NCBI RefSeq assembly: GCF_025998815.1
Contig: NZ_AP026678.1
Span: forward strand, 2,852,001 to 2,916,000
DNA: 64,000 bases
Direction: 5' to 3'
DNA from: Ignavibacterium sp.
GTDB lineage: Bacteria > Bacteroidota > Ignavibacteria > Ignavibacteriales > Ignavibacteriaceae
A model generated the notes under the pieces. That model did no database searches and was not told the DNA's origin. It worked only from the letters and a program-made list of their open reading frames with translations. Of the stretch, positions 25,810 through 35,054 are shown piece by piece (position 1 is the stretch's first letter; every line of letters starts with the position of its first letter). The position numbers and the translations under genes were made by a program.

Positions 25810-27287
25810 TTTTTGTCTTCACTCTTAATTATGTCAGAAACAATTTTTCCTGAAAGAATTACCAGCGGAATTCCTCCACCGGGATGAGCACTGCCACCAC
25901 AGAAATATAAATTATTTATTGTTCTCGATTTGTTCTGTTGACGAAGAAACGCCGAGGTTTTTTTATCGGAAGAAATTCCGTAAATGCTACCACGAAATGC
26001 AGCCGTTTTGATTTCAAGATCTTTAGGTGTTAAAATTTTCTCAAACAAAATAAAATCTTCAATCTTTGTTTCAAGAGTTCGATTTATTTTTTCTAGAACT
26101 CTCTTTCTTACATTCCGGATTTCATTTTCCCAATCCTGACCTTCATCAAAAGGGGAGTTTATCATTACAAACCAATTTTCTTTTCCGGCTGGAGCATCAT
26201 CAGAGTTTAACTTGCTCGAAATGTAAATGTAAATAGTAGGATCGTCAGGCAATCGTCTTTGTTTGGTAAGCTGATCGAACTCTGTTTTATAGTCGTCTGA
26301 AAAGATAATGTTGTGAGTTTCAAGCTCGTCAAATTTTTTGCTTACTGCCCAATAAAAAACAACTCCTGAAAGCGATGGTTTAAGTTTATTATATCGTCTG
26401 CTTTCGAAAGTTCTAATACCATCCAATAGTTTTTGAAATGTGAAATTCACATCAACATTTGAAATTATTCTATCGAAATAGATTGGGTCTTCATTAATTT
26501 TTAATCCAACAGCAATTTTTTCTTTTAATATTATCTTATCCACTTTAGTATTAAAATGGAAATTAACTCCCTTCTTTTCACATTGTTTAGTCAATGCTTT
26601 TGTAATAGAATAAATCCCACCTTTGGGCATATAACTTCCAGGGAAATATTCTACATAAGGAATAATATTTAGTGTAGCAGGAGCTTCATAGGGATTGGAG
26701 CCGTTATATGTAGCATATCTATCGAACAATTGAATAAGTTTTTTATCCTTGAAAAAATCCGAAACAGCCTGATGGACAGTTCTGAATGAATCAATTTTAT
26801 TTATGTTAAATAAAGTTCTAAATGCCTTTTTATTGAAAAAAGTTTTTAATGATGAAGGTGAATTGAATAAGAATAAATCAGCCGTTAAATCGAAAATAGT
26901 TTTAGAGTAATTAAAAAATTCTTTAAGAGATTCATCATCATCAATTGTTTTTTCGGAAATTTCATCTCCGAACTTTTCGATATCCGAATAAGCATTTATT
27001 ACAGTTTTGTCACTGTAAAAGTATCTGCAAATTGTTTCCAGCTTTTCCAACTTCAGATATTCAGAAATATTTTCGCTACATTCGTTAAAGAGGTCTTCAA
27101 TAACATAAGGCATTGTGAGAAGAGAAGGACCGGTATCAAACCTGAATCCTTGTTCAGAAAATTCTGCAGCTTTGCCACCTGCGTAAGAATTTTGTTCGAA
27201 AATATGAACTTCGTATCCTGCATTTGCAAGTCGTGCTGCAGCAGATAAGCCACCTAAACCTGCTCCAATGATTGCAATCTTCTTCAT
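25806..27287 (-). CDS. Carotenoid desaturase, CrtD/CrtI family
   Basis: A 493-residue FAD-dependent carotene desaturase. The N-terminal dinucleotide fold is IIGAGLGGLSAAARLANAGY, followed by GGKAAEFSEQGFRFDTGPSL. The C-terminal FAD motif lies around YFCGGSAHPGGGIPLVILSG. Cluster context with a separate CrtI and a CruF-like hydratase points to CrtD, the C-3',4' desaturase acting on 1'-hydroxy carotenoids. An additional lycopene-forming desaturase cannot be excluded. It overlaps both neighbours by 4 bp (ATGA). Confidence 0.82.
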   Translation of the reverse strand: MKKIAIIGAGLGGLSAAARLANAGYEVHIFEQNSYAGGKAAEFSEQGFRFDTGPSLLTMPYVIEDLFNECSENISEYLKLEKLETICRYFYSDKTVINAYSDIEKFGDEISEKTIDDDESLKEFFNYSKTIFDLTADLFLFNSPSSLKTFFNKKAFRTLFNINKIDSFRTVHQAVSDFFKDKKLIQLFDRYATYNGSNPYEAPATLNIIPYVEYFPGSYMPKGGIYSITKALTKQCEKKGVNFHFNTKVDKIILKEKIAVGLKINEDPIYFDRIISNVDVNFTFQKLLDGIRTFESRRYNKLKPSLSGVVFYWAVSKKFDELETHNIIFSDDYKTEFDQLTKQRRLPDDPTIYIYISSKLNSDDAPAGKENWFVMINSPFDEGQDWENEIRNVRKRVLEKINRTLETKIEDFILFEKILTPKDLEIKTAAFRGSIYGISSDKKTSAFLRQQNKSRTINNLYFCGGSAHPGGGIPLVILSGKIVSDIIKSEDKK

Positions 27288-27955
27288 CGCTTTCTTTTGT
27301 TTGATAATTCATAGAACAATATCCAGAGCGAAATCATAGAAAATGAATAAAGAAAATCTTCAAGTGGTATTGTGATAAATCTTTTTCCAAAGAAAGCAGA
27401 ATCATTGTAAGTTACAACAGGTATTGATGTGAGAAAATAATTTACTACCAGAAACGGAATAAAGCTTATCAGCATTGTGAGCCAATAGTGAAATGAATTA
27501 AGTAAATCCAAATTCAGATAAACTGCAAACAGAAAAAATAATCCTGTAAAAATACTGACAGTAAAGGTGTAATGTTGATAATTAAAAATTGCTGCAAATA
27601 AAATCAGTGCAATGGCTCCAATCAGGAATAATTTTTTATCAAGCTGAAATCTTTTCTCTTTAGTATAGAATTTCACTGTTTCATAGATAAAAACACAGGA
27701 ATAAGGAACCGTAATGAAAAATAAAATTTCTTCAAGAGGTAATCCAAAAAAATAAATACCCACAAGATGGTCTGGATTAAATGCCCAATCGCCACGCTTT
27801 GTTGCAAAGATATCCCAAATTATATACGCTGTACTTACAATTAGAATTGAGAAAATTAAATGCGGAAGTTTTTTATAATATCTTAGATTTTTATCAAAAG
27901 ATAAAATAAGCGGTACAATTATAATGAGTATGTTAATTATCAGATATGTGCTCAT
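27284..27955 (-). CDS. Lycopene cyclase, CrtYcd/CarR-type domain duplication
   Basis: A 223-residue membrane protein with about six or seven spans and two copies of the lycopene-cyclase domain. The copies are marked by the Pro-Leu-Glu-Glu motif FGLPLEEILFF (about 73-83) and IPLEDFLYSF (about 194-203). This is the fungal/actinobacterial/Bacteroidota-type cyclase, unrelated to FAD-dependent CrtY. It makes beta rings from psi ends. Its ATG (27955) sits directly after the T-run of an upstream terminator-like hairpin, so expression may depend on read-through. It overlaps crtD by 4 bp. Confidence 0.85.
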   Translation of the reverse strand: MSTYLIINILIIIVPLILSFDKNLRYYKKLPHLIFSILIVSTAYIIWDIFATKRGDWAFNPDHLVGIYFFGLPLEEILFFITVPYSCVFIYETVKFYTKEKRFQLDKKLFLIGAIALILFAAIFNYQHYTFTVSIFTGLFFLFAVYLNLDLLNSFHYWLTMLISFIPFLVVNYFLTSIPVVTYNDSAFFGKRFITIPLEDFLYSFSMISLWILFYELSNKRKR

Positions 27956-27980
27956 AAAAAAGCCGGTTTTTTACACCGGC
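27956..27980 (-). terminator. Terminator/attenuator-like hairpin between crtB and lycopene cyclase
   Basis: On the minus strand a 6-bp stem GCCGGT/ACCGGC (27975-27980 with 27962-27967) and 7-nt loop are followed by six T residues. The start codon of the cyclase gene comes immediately after the T-run. It follows the crtB stop by about 24 bases. It could terminate a crtI-crtB transcript or attenuate the downstream genes. Confidence 0.65.
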
Positions 27981-28003
27981 AAAATAGTTAGGATAAAATA
28001 ATT

Positions 28004-28843
28004 TTAAGTTAGTTTAAGTAACCTTACTTCAACTAAACCTCTTAGAAGTAAAGCAAGCTTAGTCGGATTAGAAACACGTACTCTTCCTTTCATTAAATCT
28101 TTAACTTTCATCCGTTTAATTTTTCTGAACAATGCAAGGTAATAAAGATAAGCTGAATAAACTCCAAGCTTAACTCCATAGGGTAATTTTTTAATTCCTT
28201 CAAGCGCCTCCTTGAATTCTCTTTCAACATCTTTTTCAAGATTCTTTTTACTTTCGTCATCAATTTTCTGAGCGTGATTTATTCCGGGCAAATAAATTCT
28301 GTCTCTTTCTTCCATATCGCTTTTAATGTCGCGAAGAAAATTTACTTTTTGAAATGCAGAACCCAAACTTCGTGCAGGTGCAATCAGACGATTAAATAAT
28401 TCTTTATCATCACCACAAAAAACCTTAAGACACATTAAGCCAACAACTTCTGCTGAACCATAAATATACTCTTTGTATTCATCGTGTTCATAATATGAAT
28501 TTGATAAATCCATTTCCATGCTTTTAAGGAATGCATCAATGTAGTGATAATCAATTTTATACTCATTAACAGTCTGAACGAATGCTTGTAAAATGGGATT
28601 TGTAGAGATTCCGGTTTTTAAAGCTTCTTCGGTTTCTTTTCTAAAATTTTCCATCAGTCTCTTTTGATCAAAACCATGAAATGTATCAACTATTTCATCA
28701 GCAAGACGAACGAATCCATAAATACCATAAATGGCATCACGGTAATGAGGCGCAAATGCGGCAATGCCTAAACTGAAAGAAGTGCTATATGTTTTGGTAA
28801 CCAGTTTGCTGATGTTGAAAGATGTTTTATTGTATAATTCCAT
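28004..28843 (-). CDS. crtB: Phytoene synthase
   Basis: A 279-residue trans-isoprenyl diphosphate synthase that condenses two geranylgeranyl diphosphates into phytoene. The two Asp-rich motifs are present: LADEIVDTFHGFD (about 47-59) and NFLRDIKSDMEERDRIYLP (about 169-187). Length and the squalene/phytoene synthase signature are normal. The ATG lies inside the end of crtI (17-bp overlap), so the pair is co-transcribed. A terminator-like hairpin follows the stop. Confidence 0.95.
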   Translation of the reverse strand: MELYNKTSFNISKLVTKTYSTSFSLGIAAFAPHYRDAIYGIYGFVRLADEIVDTFHGFDQKRLMENFRKETEEALKTGISTNPILQAFVQTVNEYKIDYHYIDAFLKSMEMDLSNSYYEHDEYKEYIYGSAEVVGLMCLKVFCGDDKELFNRLIAPARSLGSAFQKVNFLRDIKSDMEERDRIYLPGINHAQKIDDESKKNLEKDVEREFKEALEGIKKLPYGVKLGVYSAYLYYLALFRKIKRMKVKDLMKGRVRVSNPTKLALLLRGLVEVRLLKLT

Positions 28844-30323
28844 AGTCTGCCTTTATTCTTTCTGTAACAAGTTTTGAACTGATGATAACCATTGGAAGTC
28901 CTGTTCCCGGAGTTGTAGAAGCGCCCACATAATATAAATTCGGAAACACTTCATCTTTATTCTTTGGTCTGAAAGCACCAACCTGATTGATGCCGTGAGC
29001 TAATCCCAATCCTGAACCTTTATAAAGGTTGAACATTTTTTCCCACTCAATTGGTGAATAGACTTCTTTAACAAGAATGTTTGATTCAATATCAAATCTG
29101 GTTCTGTTAGATAAATCTTTAATTATATTGTTTGCAATTTCTTCTTTGTCATCCCAGTTACTTTTATATCTTCTGTCAGGAACCGGACAAAGAATAAAAA
29201 TATTTTCACAACCATCCGGCGCACACTCAGGATTTGATTTGGAAGATACATTAACATAGTAATAAGGTTTTTGAGGAATTATGGATGAAGTAAAAATCTT
29301 ATCAGCATAACCTCTGAAATTACTTCCTAAGAAATAGTTATGGTGCATGAGCGAATCAATCTTTCCTTTAACACCAAGATAAATTGTAAATGGTGCTAAA
29401 GTCCAATCCATTTTATCAAGTCTTTCTTCAGAAAATTTCTTTCGTCCTAAAATCATTCCTCTGAAAGCAGCAGCATCAGAGTTTGAAATGAAAATATCTG
29501 CTTCCCAGGTTTTTCCGTTTCTGTCAATCAAAGAATTTAACTTACCATTTGAATTTGCAACTCCAACAATTTCTGTATTGAAAACAAATTTTACTCCTCG
29601 CTCTTTCAAAATTTTCATTAACTCTTCGACAATTCTGTACATACCACCTTTAACTTTCCAATAACCATCGTGTTTCATTTCTGTGTAGTTAAGAAGCGAG
29701 TAAATTGCCGGAGTCTGGAAAGGTGTTGAACCTAAGAAGAAAGCAACAAGTGAGAAAATAACACGAACTTGTTCTGACTCAAAATTTCTTTCAACTTCTG
29801 TCCACATTTTTCTGAAAAGATATGGAAGATGTTTTAATGGAACTCGTGTAAGTTTCAGAATATAATCAACTACATTTTCATAGTTTGATTTAACAACTTT
29901 GTCTTCGGTGTCGTGGAAAAATTGTCCGGCTTTCGAAAGATATTTTTCAACTTTAGCAGCAAGATTTGGTTCAATGTCTTTGAACTCTTCTTCGAGCTTC
30001 GGAAGTGTTTTCCAAATTTTATAAGGTCTTGAATCATTTTCAAAATATACCTGATAAAGTGGATCGAGTTCTTCAAGTTCAATTGGATTTTTAATTCCAA
30101 CCGAATTAAAAAGTTCATCAAGCTCGTAACTCATACTCATAAAAGAAGGACCAACATCAAAAGTAAACCCTTCAATTTTAAGTTGGTTCAATCTTCCACC
30201 TGGTTTTGAATATTTCTCTATGACAGTAACATCGTAGCCAAGATGAGAAAGACGGAGCGCTGTGGAAAGTCCACCTAATCCGGAGCCAATGATAATAGCT
30301 GATTTTGATTTATGATTTTTCAT
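28827..30323 (-). CDS. crtI: Phytoene desaturase
   Basis: A CrtI-type FAD oxidoreductase of about 498 residues converting phytoene to lycopene. The dinucleotide fold IIIGSGLGGLSTALRLSHLG starts about 10 residues in, followed by GGRLNQLKIEGFTFDVGPSF. The C-terminal FAD/substrate motif is YVGASTTPGTGLPMVIISSK. The frame is open to 30428, but I take ATG 30323, which puts the nucleotide fold at the usual distance. It also leaves about 115 bases for a divergent promoter shared with the Nudix gene. This is the first gene of the carotenoid operon. Confidence 0.93.
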   Translation of the reverse strand: MKNHKSKSAIIIGSGLGGLSTALRLSHLGYDVTVIEKYSKPGGRLNQLKIEGFTFDVGPSFMSMSYELDELFNSVGIKNPIELEELDPLYQVYFENDSRPYKIWKTLPKLEEEFKDIEPNLAAKVEKYLSKAGQFFHDTEDKVVKSNYENVVDYILKLTRVPLKHLPYLFRKMWTEVERNFESEQVRVIFSLVAFFLGSTPFQTPAIYSLLNYTEMKHDGYWKVKGGMYRIVEELMKILKERGVKFVFNTEIVGVANSNGKLNSLIDRNGKTWEADIFISNSDAAAFRGMILGRKKFSEERLDKMDWTLAPFTIYLGVKGKIDSLMHHNYFLGSNFRGYADKIFTSSIIPQKPYYYVNVSSKSNPECAPDGCENIFILCPVPDRRYKSNWDDKEEIANNIIKDLSNRTRFDIESNILVKEVYSPIEWEKMFNLYKGSGLGLAHGINQVGAFRPKNKDEVFPNLYYVGASTTPGTGLPMVIISSKLVTERIKADYGIIQ

Positions 30324-30437
30324 ACAATAGTTCAAACCAAATTGATTTATATTTAGTTCCATAATAACGGGAAGTTGGAAGGATTTTTCCCCTTCACAAT
30401 TTAAGCAAAATTTCTTCAAAAATCTCAAGTAAATAAG

Positions 30438-30839
30438 ATGGAATTTGGAGCCGGAATAATCTTAATCAATAACAACAATGAAGTGTTGTTATTATTGCGT
30501 GATGATAAACCAGAGATTCCATATCCGAATCAATGGGATATTCCGGGTGGAAGAATAGAAGATGGGGAAACTCCCGATGTTACAATCCGAAGAGAAATGT
30601 TAGAAGAGCTCGGACTAAAATCCTTATCTGATTTTCGTTTATTCAAAATTTATACAAGTGATAATCTTACCGACTTTATTTTCTGGAAAAGAATTAATCT
30701 TAATCCAAGTGAAATAATTCTTACCGAAGGACAAAGGTTAAAGTATTTTAGTTTTGATGAGATACAGAAAACAAAACTTGCATTCAACTATAACAAAGTG
30801 ATTGAAGAATTTTTTGAGGAGGTAATCAAGAATGAGTAA
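30438..30839 (+). CDS. Nudix hydrolase
   Basis: A 133-residue single-domain Nudix protein. The Nudix box is complete (GRIEDGETPDVTIRREMLEE followed by LG), matching GX5EX7REUXEEXGU with the metal-binding glutamates. Such small enzymes hydrolyse nucleoside diphosphate derivatives; a MutT-like or ADP-sugar role cannot be decided. Its 3' end overlaps the DUF2905 gene by 8 bp. It is divergent from crtI. Confidence 0.9.
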   Translation: MEFGAGIILINNNNEVLLLLRDDKPEIPYPNQWDIPGGRIEDGETPDVTIRREMLEELGLKSLSDFRLFKIYTSDNLTDFIFWKRINLNPSEIILTEGQRLKYFSFDEIQKTKLAFNYNKVIEEFFEEVIKNE

Positions 30840-31050
30840 CACTCAAAAAATTATTATACTTTTTGGAGCACTGATTATTCTGATTGGACTTCTCTGGCCA
30901 TACATTTCTAAAATTCCATTATTCCGGTTGCCTGGTGATATTGTTGTTGATAAACCGAACTTTAAACTTTTTATTCCAATTACAAGTATGATTCTGCTGA
31001 GTGTGATTCTTACATTATTATTCTGGCTAATAAGAAAATTTTTTAATTAA
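30832..31050 (+). CDS. DUF2905 small membrane protein
   Basis: A 72-residue protein with two membrane spans (about 7-25 and 48-68) separated by the conserved loop IPLFRLPGDIVVDKPNFK, which marks the DUF2905 family. Function is unknown. It is preceded by GAGGT and overlaps the Nudix gene by 8 bp. Confidence 0.85.
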   Translation: MSNTQKIIILFGALIILIGLLWPYISKIPLFRLPGDIVVDKPNFKLFIPITSMILLSVILTLLFWLIRKFFN

Positions 31051-31068
31051 TTTTTACAGAGGTGAATA

Positions 31069-31924
31069 ATGAAAACGATACTGTATTCTTTCCTGATTGT
31101 TTTAATTACTCTGAACTTAAATGCACAGGAAAATGATTTGAATGGAAGTTGGTCGGGCAAATTAAAATTGCCAAATGGAATTCAACTTACAATTGTTTTC
31201 AATATCCAATTTTCAGATGGAATATATTCTGCAACACTTGATAGTCCTGATCAGGGAGTTAAAGGAATTCCTTGCGGCGAAGTAAAAGTAATAAATGATT
31301 CAATAAGCATCCACTGATAATAACATAGCTTTTATAGTTTTAATGGCTGGTCCTGGTTTACCTGGTGATTCAATTCTTTATCTTCAGACAGAACTAATTT
31401 ACAGAGCTGAGGGACAGAGCGAAGAAAAAATTCAGGAAATATTAAATGGAGTAAGGGAAGTTTATTCAATTTTAAAGTCTGATTATAGTGAATCAGAGAT
31501 GAAAGAAAAATTAAAAGCAAAGTATCGACAACAATTCGAGAAAATGTCTGATGAAGAAAAACAGCGTTATGGTGATTTAAACACTTATATGGAAATGGAA
31601 ATCAGGATTGCGACAAGCCCCTGGTTCAGAACATTTTTGAAATTTGATCCACGACCATTTATTGAGAAAATAAAATGTCCGGTTCTTGCAATAAATGGTG
31701 AAAAAGATTTACAAGTTCCGCCAAAGCAAAACCTACCCGCAATTGAAGAAGCATTAAAACGAGGTGGTAATAAGAATTTTCTCATAAAGGAATTAGCCGG
31801 ACTGAATCATTTGTTTCAGACTTCACTGTATGGAACAATTGGTGAATATGGTGTTATTGAAGAAACAATTTCTCCTGTTGCTTTGGAAACAATGCTTAAT
31901 TGGTTGAAGGAAATATTGAAATAA
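31069..31924 (+). pseudogene. Secreted alpha/beta hydrolase with internal deletion and frameshift
   Basis: The 5' part (31069-31317) encodes a signal peptide (KTILYSFLIVLITLNLNA) and the start of a lipocalin-like N-terminal domain (LNGSWSGKLKLPNGIQLTIV), then stops at TGA. The 3' part continues in another frame from about 31316 (IAFIVLMAGPGLPGDSILY) to the normal end. That end includes the acid and histidine regions: CPVLAINGEKDLQVPP and AGLNHLFQ. Intact relatives known to me are about 450 residues. The pieces here total about 280 and lack the whole central hydrolase region with the GHSxGG nucleophile. I read this as a deletion of roughly 170-190 codons that also shifted the frame. The 3' frame may still be translated from ATG 31343, but it could not be catalytic. 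Confidence 0.8.
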
Positions 31925-31940
31925 AAATTTTTATGGTTAA

Positions 31941-32645
31941 ATGAGCCTGAGTGATTTAAGAAAAGAATTGAAGAATAAGAAGAACCCTGAACAAGCTAAA
32001 ATTCTCCAAAGATTCTTCAAAACCGGAAAAGGGGAGTATGGTGAAGGTGACATTTTTTATGGAATCAAAGTTCCGGTAACAAGAACAATTGCGAAAAGAT
32101 TTGTTGAACTAACATTTAATGAACTGAAAATTCTCCTAGCATCAGAAGTGCACGAAGAAAGATTAGCCGCAGGACTAATACTGGTTGAAAAATTTAATAA
32201 GGCAAATGAAAATGAAAGAGAAAAAATTTATAGGTTTTATCTTACTAACCGAAAGGGAATTAACAATTGGGATTTAGTTGATCTGACAGCGCCTAAAATT
32301 ATCGGAACTTATTTGTTGAACAGAGATAAAAAAATTCTATTCGATTTAGCACAATCAAAAAATCTTTGGGACAGAAGAATTGCCATCATATCAACATTAG
32401 CATTTATAAGAAAAAATCAGTTTGATGAAACTCTTAACATTTCACGCTTGTTATTAAAAGATAAACATGATCTTATACATAAAGCGGTTGGTTGGATGTT
32501 AAGAGAAATCGGTAAAATAAATGGTGATGTCGAAACAGAATTTTTACTAAAACATTATAAAGAAATGCCACGAACAATGCTTAGATATGCCATTGAAAAA
32601 TTTCCGGAAAGAATACGGAAACAATTTCTTGAGGGAACAATATGA
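31941..32645 (+). CDS. DNA alkylation repair protein, AlkD-like HEAT-repeat glycosylase
   Basis: A 234-residue all-helical protein of the AlkC/AlkD family, which excises N3- and N7-alkylpurines using a HEAT-like solenoid. Recognisable family segments are FYGIKVPVTRTIAKRF, NNWDLVDLTAPKIIG and LWDRRIAIISTLAFIRK, including the Trp and Asp lining the DNA cleft. RTMLRYAIEKFPERIR lies near the end. The gene overlaps the following TIGR01777 gene by 4 bp (ATGA) and follows the hydrolase pseudogene. Confidence 0.9.
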   Translation: MSLSDLRKELKNKKNPEQAKILQRFFKTGKGEYGEGDIFYGIKVPVTRTIAKRFVELTFNELKILLASEVHEERLAAGLILVEKFNKANENEREKIYRFYLTNRKGINNWDLVDLTAPKIIGTYLLNRDKKILFDLAQSKNLWDRRIAIISTLAFIRKNQFDETLNISRLLLKDKHDLIHKAVGWMLREIGKINGDVETEFLLKHYKEMPRTMLRYAIEKFPERIRKQFLEGTI

Positions 32646-33559
32646 AGAAAATAATCATTACCGGTGCAACCGGTTTAATTGGTAAAAAATTATCTGAGGA
32701 ACTATTTAAATCTGGTTATCACATAATAGTTTTTTCAAGAAATTCAATACGAGCCAGGGATGTTCTTAAAAAGGATTATGAATATGTCGATTGGGATTAT
32801 CGTAATCCGTTAAAATGGGCTGATAAAATTTCTGAATCAGATGTCATTATTCATCTTGCAGGAATAAATCTTTTTGCAAAAAGATGGAATGATGAATTCA
32901 AAAAGGAAATTATCACTTCAAGAAAAGATACAACTAAAGCTCTAGCTGATGTGATTAAAAATTCTTCAAACAAACCAAAGGTTTTCATATCTGCGTCAGG
33001 TATTGGTTATTATGGTGATGGTGGAGACAAAATTCTAACAGAAGATTCTTCATCTGGAAATGATTTCCTTGCTGAAGTATGTAAAGTTTGGGAATCAGAA
33101 GCTTCTGAAGTTGAAAGTGTTGGTGTAAGAAGAGTAAGCATAAGAACAGGAATAGTTTTATCAACAGAAGATGGTGCATTAAAAAGAATGTTACTACCAT
33201 TTAAACTTTTTGTTGGTGGACCAATCGGAAATGGCAAACAATGGTTCCCCTGGATACACATCGATGATATTGTTGGGATTTATAAATACGCCGCAGAAAA
33301 TGAAAATCTATCAGGTGCTATCAATGCTGCTTCGCCCAATATCTGTACAATGAAAGAGTTTGCAAAAACACTTGGAAAAGTTTTAAATCGTCCTTCATTA
33401 TTTTCAGTTCCAAAATTTGCACTTAAGCTTGCAATAGGTGAAGCTGGCGATGTTGTTTTAATGGGTCAGAGAGTTAGTGTAGATAAGCTATTAAGTTCCG
33501 GATATAAGTTTAAGTTTGAAAATCTTGAAGAAGCACTAAAGGATTTATTAAAAATGTAG
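32642..33559 (+). CDS. TIGR01777 family NAD-dependent epimerase/oxidoreductase (YfcH-like)
   Basis: A 305-residue extended short-chain dehydrogenase fold. It has the Rossmann motif TGATGLIGKKLSEEL, the segment VIIHLAGINLF, active-site-like SASGIGYYGDGG, RTGIVLSTEDGALKRML and the C-terminal DUF1731-like tail. The cellular substrate of this family is not established. It starts in a 4-bp overlap with the AlkD-like gene. Its stop codon TAG is the TAG inside a dispersed repeat element (33555-33588). Confidence 0.88.
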   Translation: MKKIIITGATGLIGKKLSEELFKSGYHIIVFSRNSIRARDVLKKDYEYVDWDYRNPLKWADKISESDVIIHLAGINLFAKRWNDEFKKEIITSRKDTTKALADVIKNSSNKPKVFISASGIGYYGDGGDKILTEDSSSGNDFLAEVCKVWESEASEVESVGVRRVSIRTGIVLSTEDGALKRMLLPFKLFVGGPIGNGKQWFPWIHIDDIVGIYKYAAENENLSGAINAASPNICTMKEFAKTLGKVLNRPSLFSVPKFALKLAIGEAGDVVLMGQRVSVDKLLSSGYKFKFENLEEALKDLLKM

Positions 33560-33588
33560 GGACATAATTCCCGTTCGCTCCTGATACA
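33555..33588. repeat. Partial copy of the TGTAGGG...GTTCG palindromic repeat
   Basis: The stretch starting TGTAGGGACATAATTCCCG and ending CGCTCCTGATAC resembles the first half of the element at 58841-58870 (TGTAGGGAACGAACTCCTG, then TTCGTTCCTGAT). The TAG in its first bases is the stop codon of the TIGR01777 gene. The arms GGGA and TCCC can pair. Confidence 0.55.
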
Positions 33589-33599
33589 TTTTTAATCAT

Positions 33600-33628
33600 A
33601 AAAAAAGGGCTTGAAATCTCAAGCCCTT
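33600..33628 (-). terminator. Rho-independent terminator of ahcY
   Basis: A 10-bp perfect stem AAGGGCTTGA/TCAAGCCCTT (33605-33614 with 33619-33628) and 4-nt loop are followed on the minus strand by a run of T. It starts 8 bases after the ahcY stop codon. Confidence 0.9.
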
Positions 33629-33635
33629 GAAGATT

Positions 33636-34964
33636 TTAATATCTGTAATAATCAGGTTTATAAGGACCCTCAACGGGAACACCAATATACTCAGCTTGTT
33701 CAGGAGTCAATTCATCCAATTCAGCACCAATTTTAGCAAGATGAAGTCTCGCAACCATTTCATCAAGATGTTTTGGTAAAGTATAAACTTTATTCTCATA
33801 TCTTTCAGGATGATTCCATAATTCAATCTGAGCGAGTGTCTGATTTGTAAATGAGTTTGACATAACAAATGATGGATGACCGGTAGCATTTCCAAGATTA
33901 ACCAATCTTCCTTCCGAAAGAACAATTATATCTTTACCATCAATTGTGTATTTATCAACCTGAGGTTTGATTGTATCGCGGGTATGACCATAATTTTTAT
34001 TCAACCAAGCCATATCAATTTCAATATCAAAATGACCGATGTTACAAACGACAGCTTTATCCTTCATCAATCTGAAGTGTTTTTCAGTGATAACATTTTT
34101 ATTCCCAGTCGCAGTGACAATAATATCAGCTTCTTTAACTGCATCAATCATCTTCTTAACTTCATATCCTTCCATCGCTGCCTGAAGTGCACAGATTGGG
34201 TCAATTTCAGTAACAATAACTCTGCAATGAGCTCCGCGTAAAGATTCAGCCGAACCCTTACCTACATCACCAAAACCGGCAACAACAGCAACTTTACCCG
34301 CAAGCATTAAATCAGTAGCACGGCGAATTGCATCAACAAGCGACTCGCGGCAACCATATTTGTTATCAAATTTTGATTTGGTTACTGAGTCATTAACATT
34401 TATTGCTGGAATCGGAAGAGTACCGTTTCTCATTCTGTCATACAATCTGTGAACACCTGTTGTTGTCTCTTCAGAAATTCCTTTAATTCCTTTAACCAGT
34501 TCCGGATAATTATCAAGAACCATATTTGTTAAATCACCACCATCATCAAGAATCATATTAAGAGGACGACTTTCATCACCAAAGAATAAAGTCTGCTCGA
34601 TGCACCAGTTGAACTCTTCTTCAGTCATACCTTTCCAGGCAAATACCGGAATTCCTGCAGCAGCAATTGCAGCAGCAGCGTGATCCTGAGTTGAAAAAAT
34701 ATTACAGGATGACCAACGGACTTCGGCGCCTAATTCAATCAGGGTTTCAATCAAAACCGCTGTTTGAATCGTCATATGAAGGCAGCCGGCAATTCTGGCT
34801 CCTTTAAGTGGTTTTGAATCGCGGTATTTTTCTCTTAATGCCATTAAACCTGGCATTTCAGCTTCAGCTAATTTAATTTCTTTTCTTCCCCATTCGGCTA
34901 ATGAAATATCTTTAACTTTGTAGGGAAGTGAAAGGTCTATCTTTAATTCTGTTGCTGTACTCAT
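33636..34964 (-). CDS. ahcY: Adenosylhomocysteinase
   Basis: A 442-residue S-adenosylhomocysteine hydrolase that splits SAH into adenosine and homocysteine in the activated methyl cycle. Visible signatures are [20 protein letters not shown], the NAD-binding [20 protein letters not shown] and the C-terminal [12 protein letters not shown] that closes the active site. Length is full. The upstream gene on the same strand is metK, 90 bases away, so both halves of the SAM/SAH cycle are adjacent. No SAH or SAM riboswitch is evident in the short leader. Confidence 0.97.
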   Translation of the reverse strand: MSTATELKIDLSLPYKVKDISLAEWGRKEIKLAEAEMPGLMALREKYRDSKPLKGARIAGCLHMTIQTAVLIETLIELGAEVRWSSCNIFSTQDHAAAAIAAAGIPVFAWKGMTEEEFNWCIEQTLFFGDESRPLNMILDDGGDLTNMVLDNYPELVKGIKGISEETTTGVHRLYDRMRNGTLPIPAINVNDSVTKSKFDNKYGCRESLVDAIRRATDLMLAGKVAVVAGFGDVGKGSAESLRGAHCRVIVTEIDPICALQAAMEGYEVKKMIDAVKEADIIVTATGNKNVITEKHFRLMKDKAVVCNIGHFDIEIDMAWLNKNYGHTRDTIKPQVDKYTIDGKDIIVLSEGRLVNLGNATGHPSFVMSNSFTNQTLAQIELWNHPERYENKVYTLPKHLDEMVARLHLAKIGAELDELTPEQAEYIGVPVEGPYKPDYYRY

Positions 34965-35054
34965 ATTTATTTTATCCTTACATTTTTATTAAAAACTTTT
35001 AATCAAATTCTTCAACAATATAATCAGCATAAGAATTCAATTTCATTATATTTT

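Noticed and set aside
30324-30428. 35-residue N-terminal extension of CrtI
   Set aside because: It places the FAD-binding fold unusually far from the N-terminus and would leave only 9 bases between divergent genes; ATG 30323 fits the family better.
31343-31924. A functional 193-residue hydrolase starting at 31343
   Set aside because: It lacks the nucleophile elbow and most of the alpha/beta fold. The signal-peptide portion of the same family lies just upstream in another frame, so a pseudogene is the simpler explanation.
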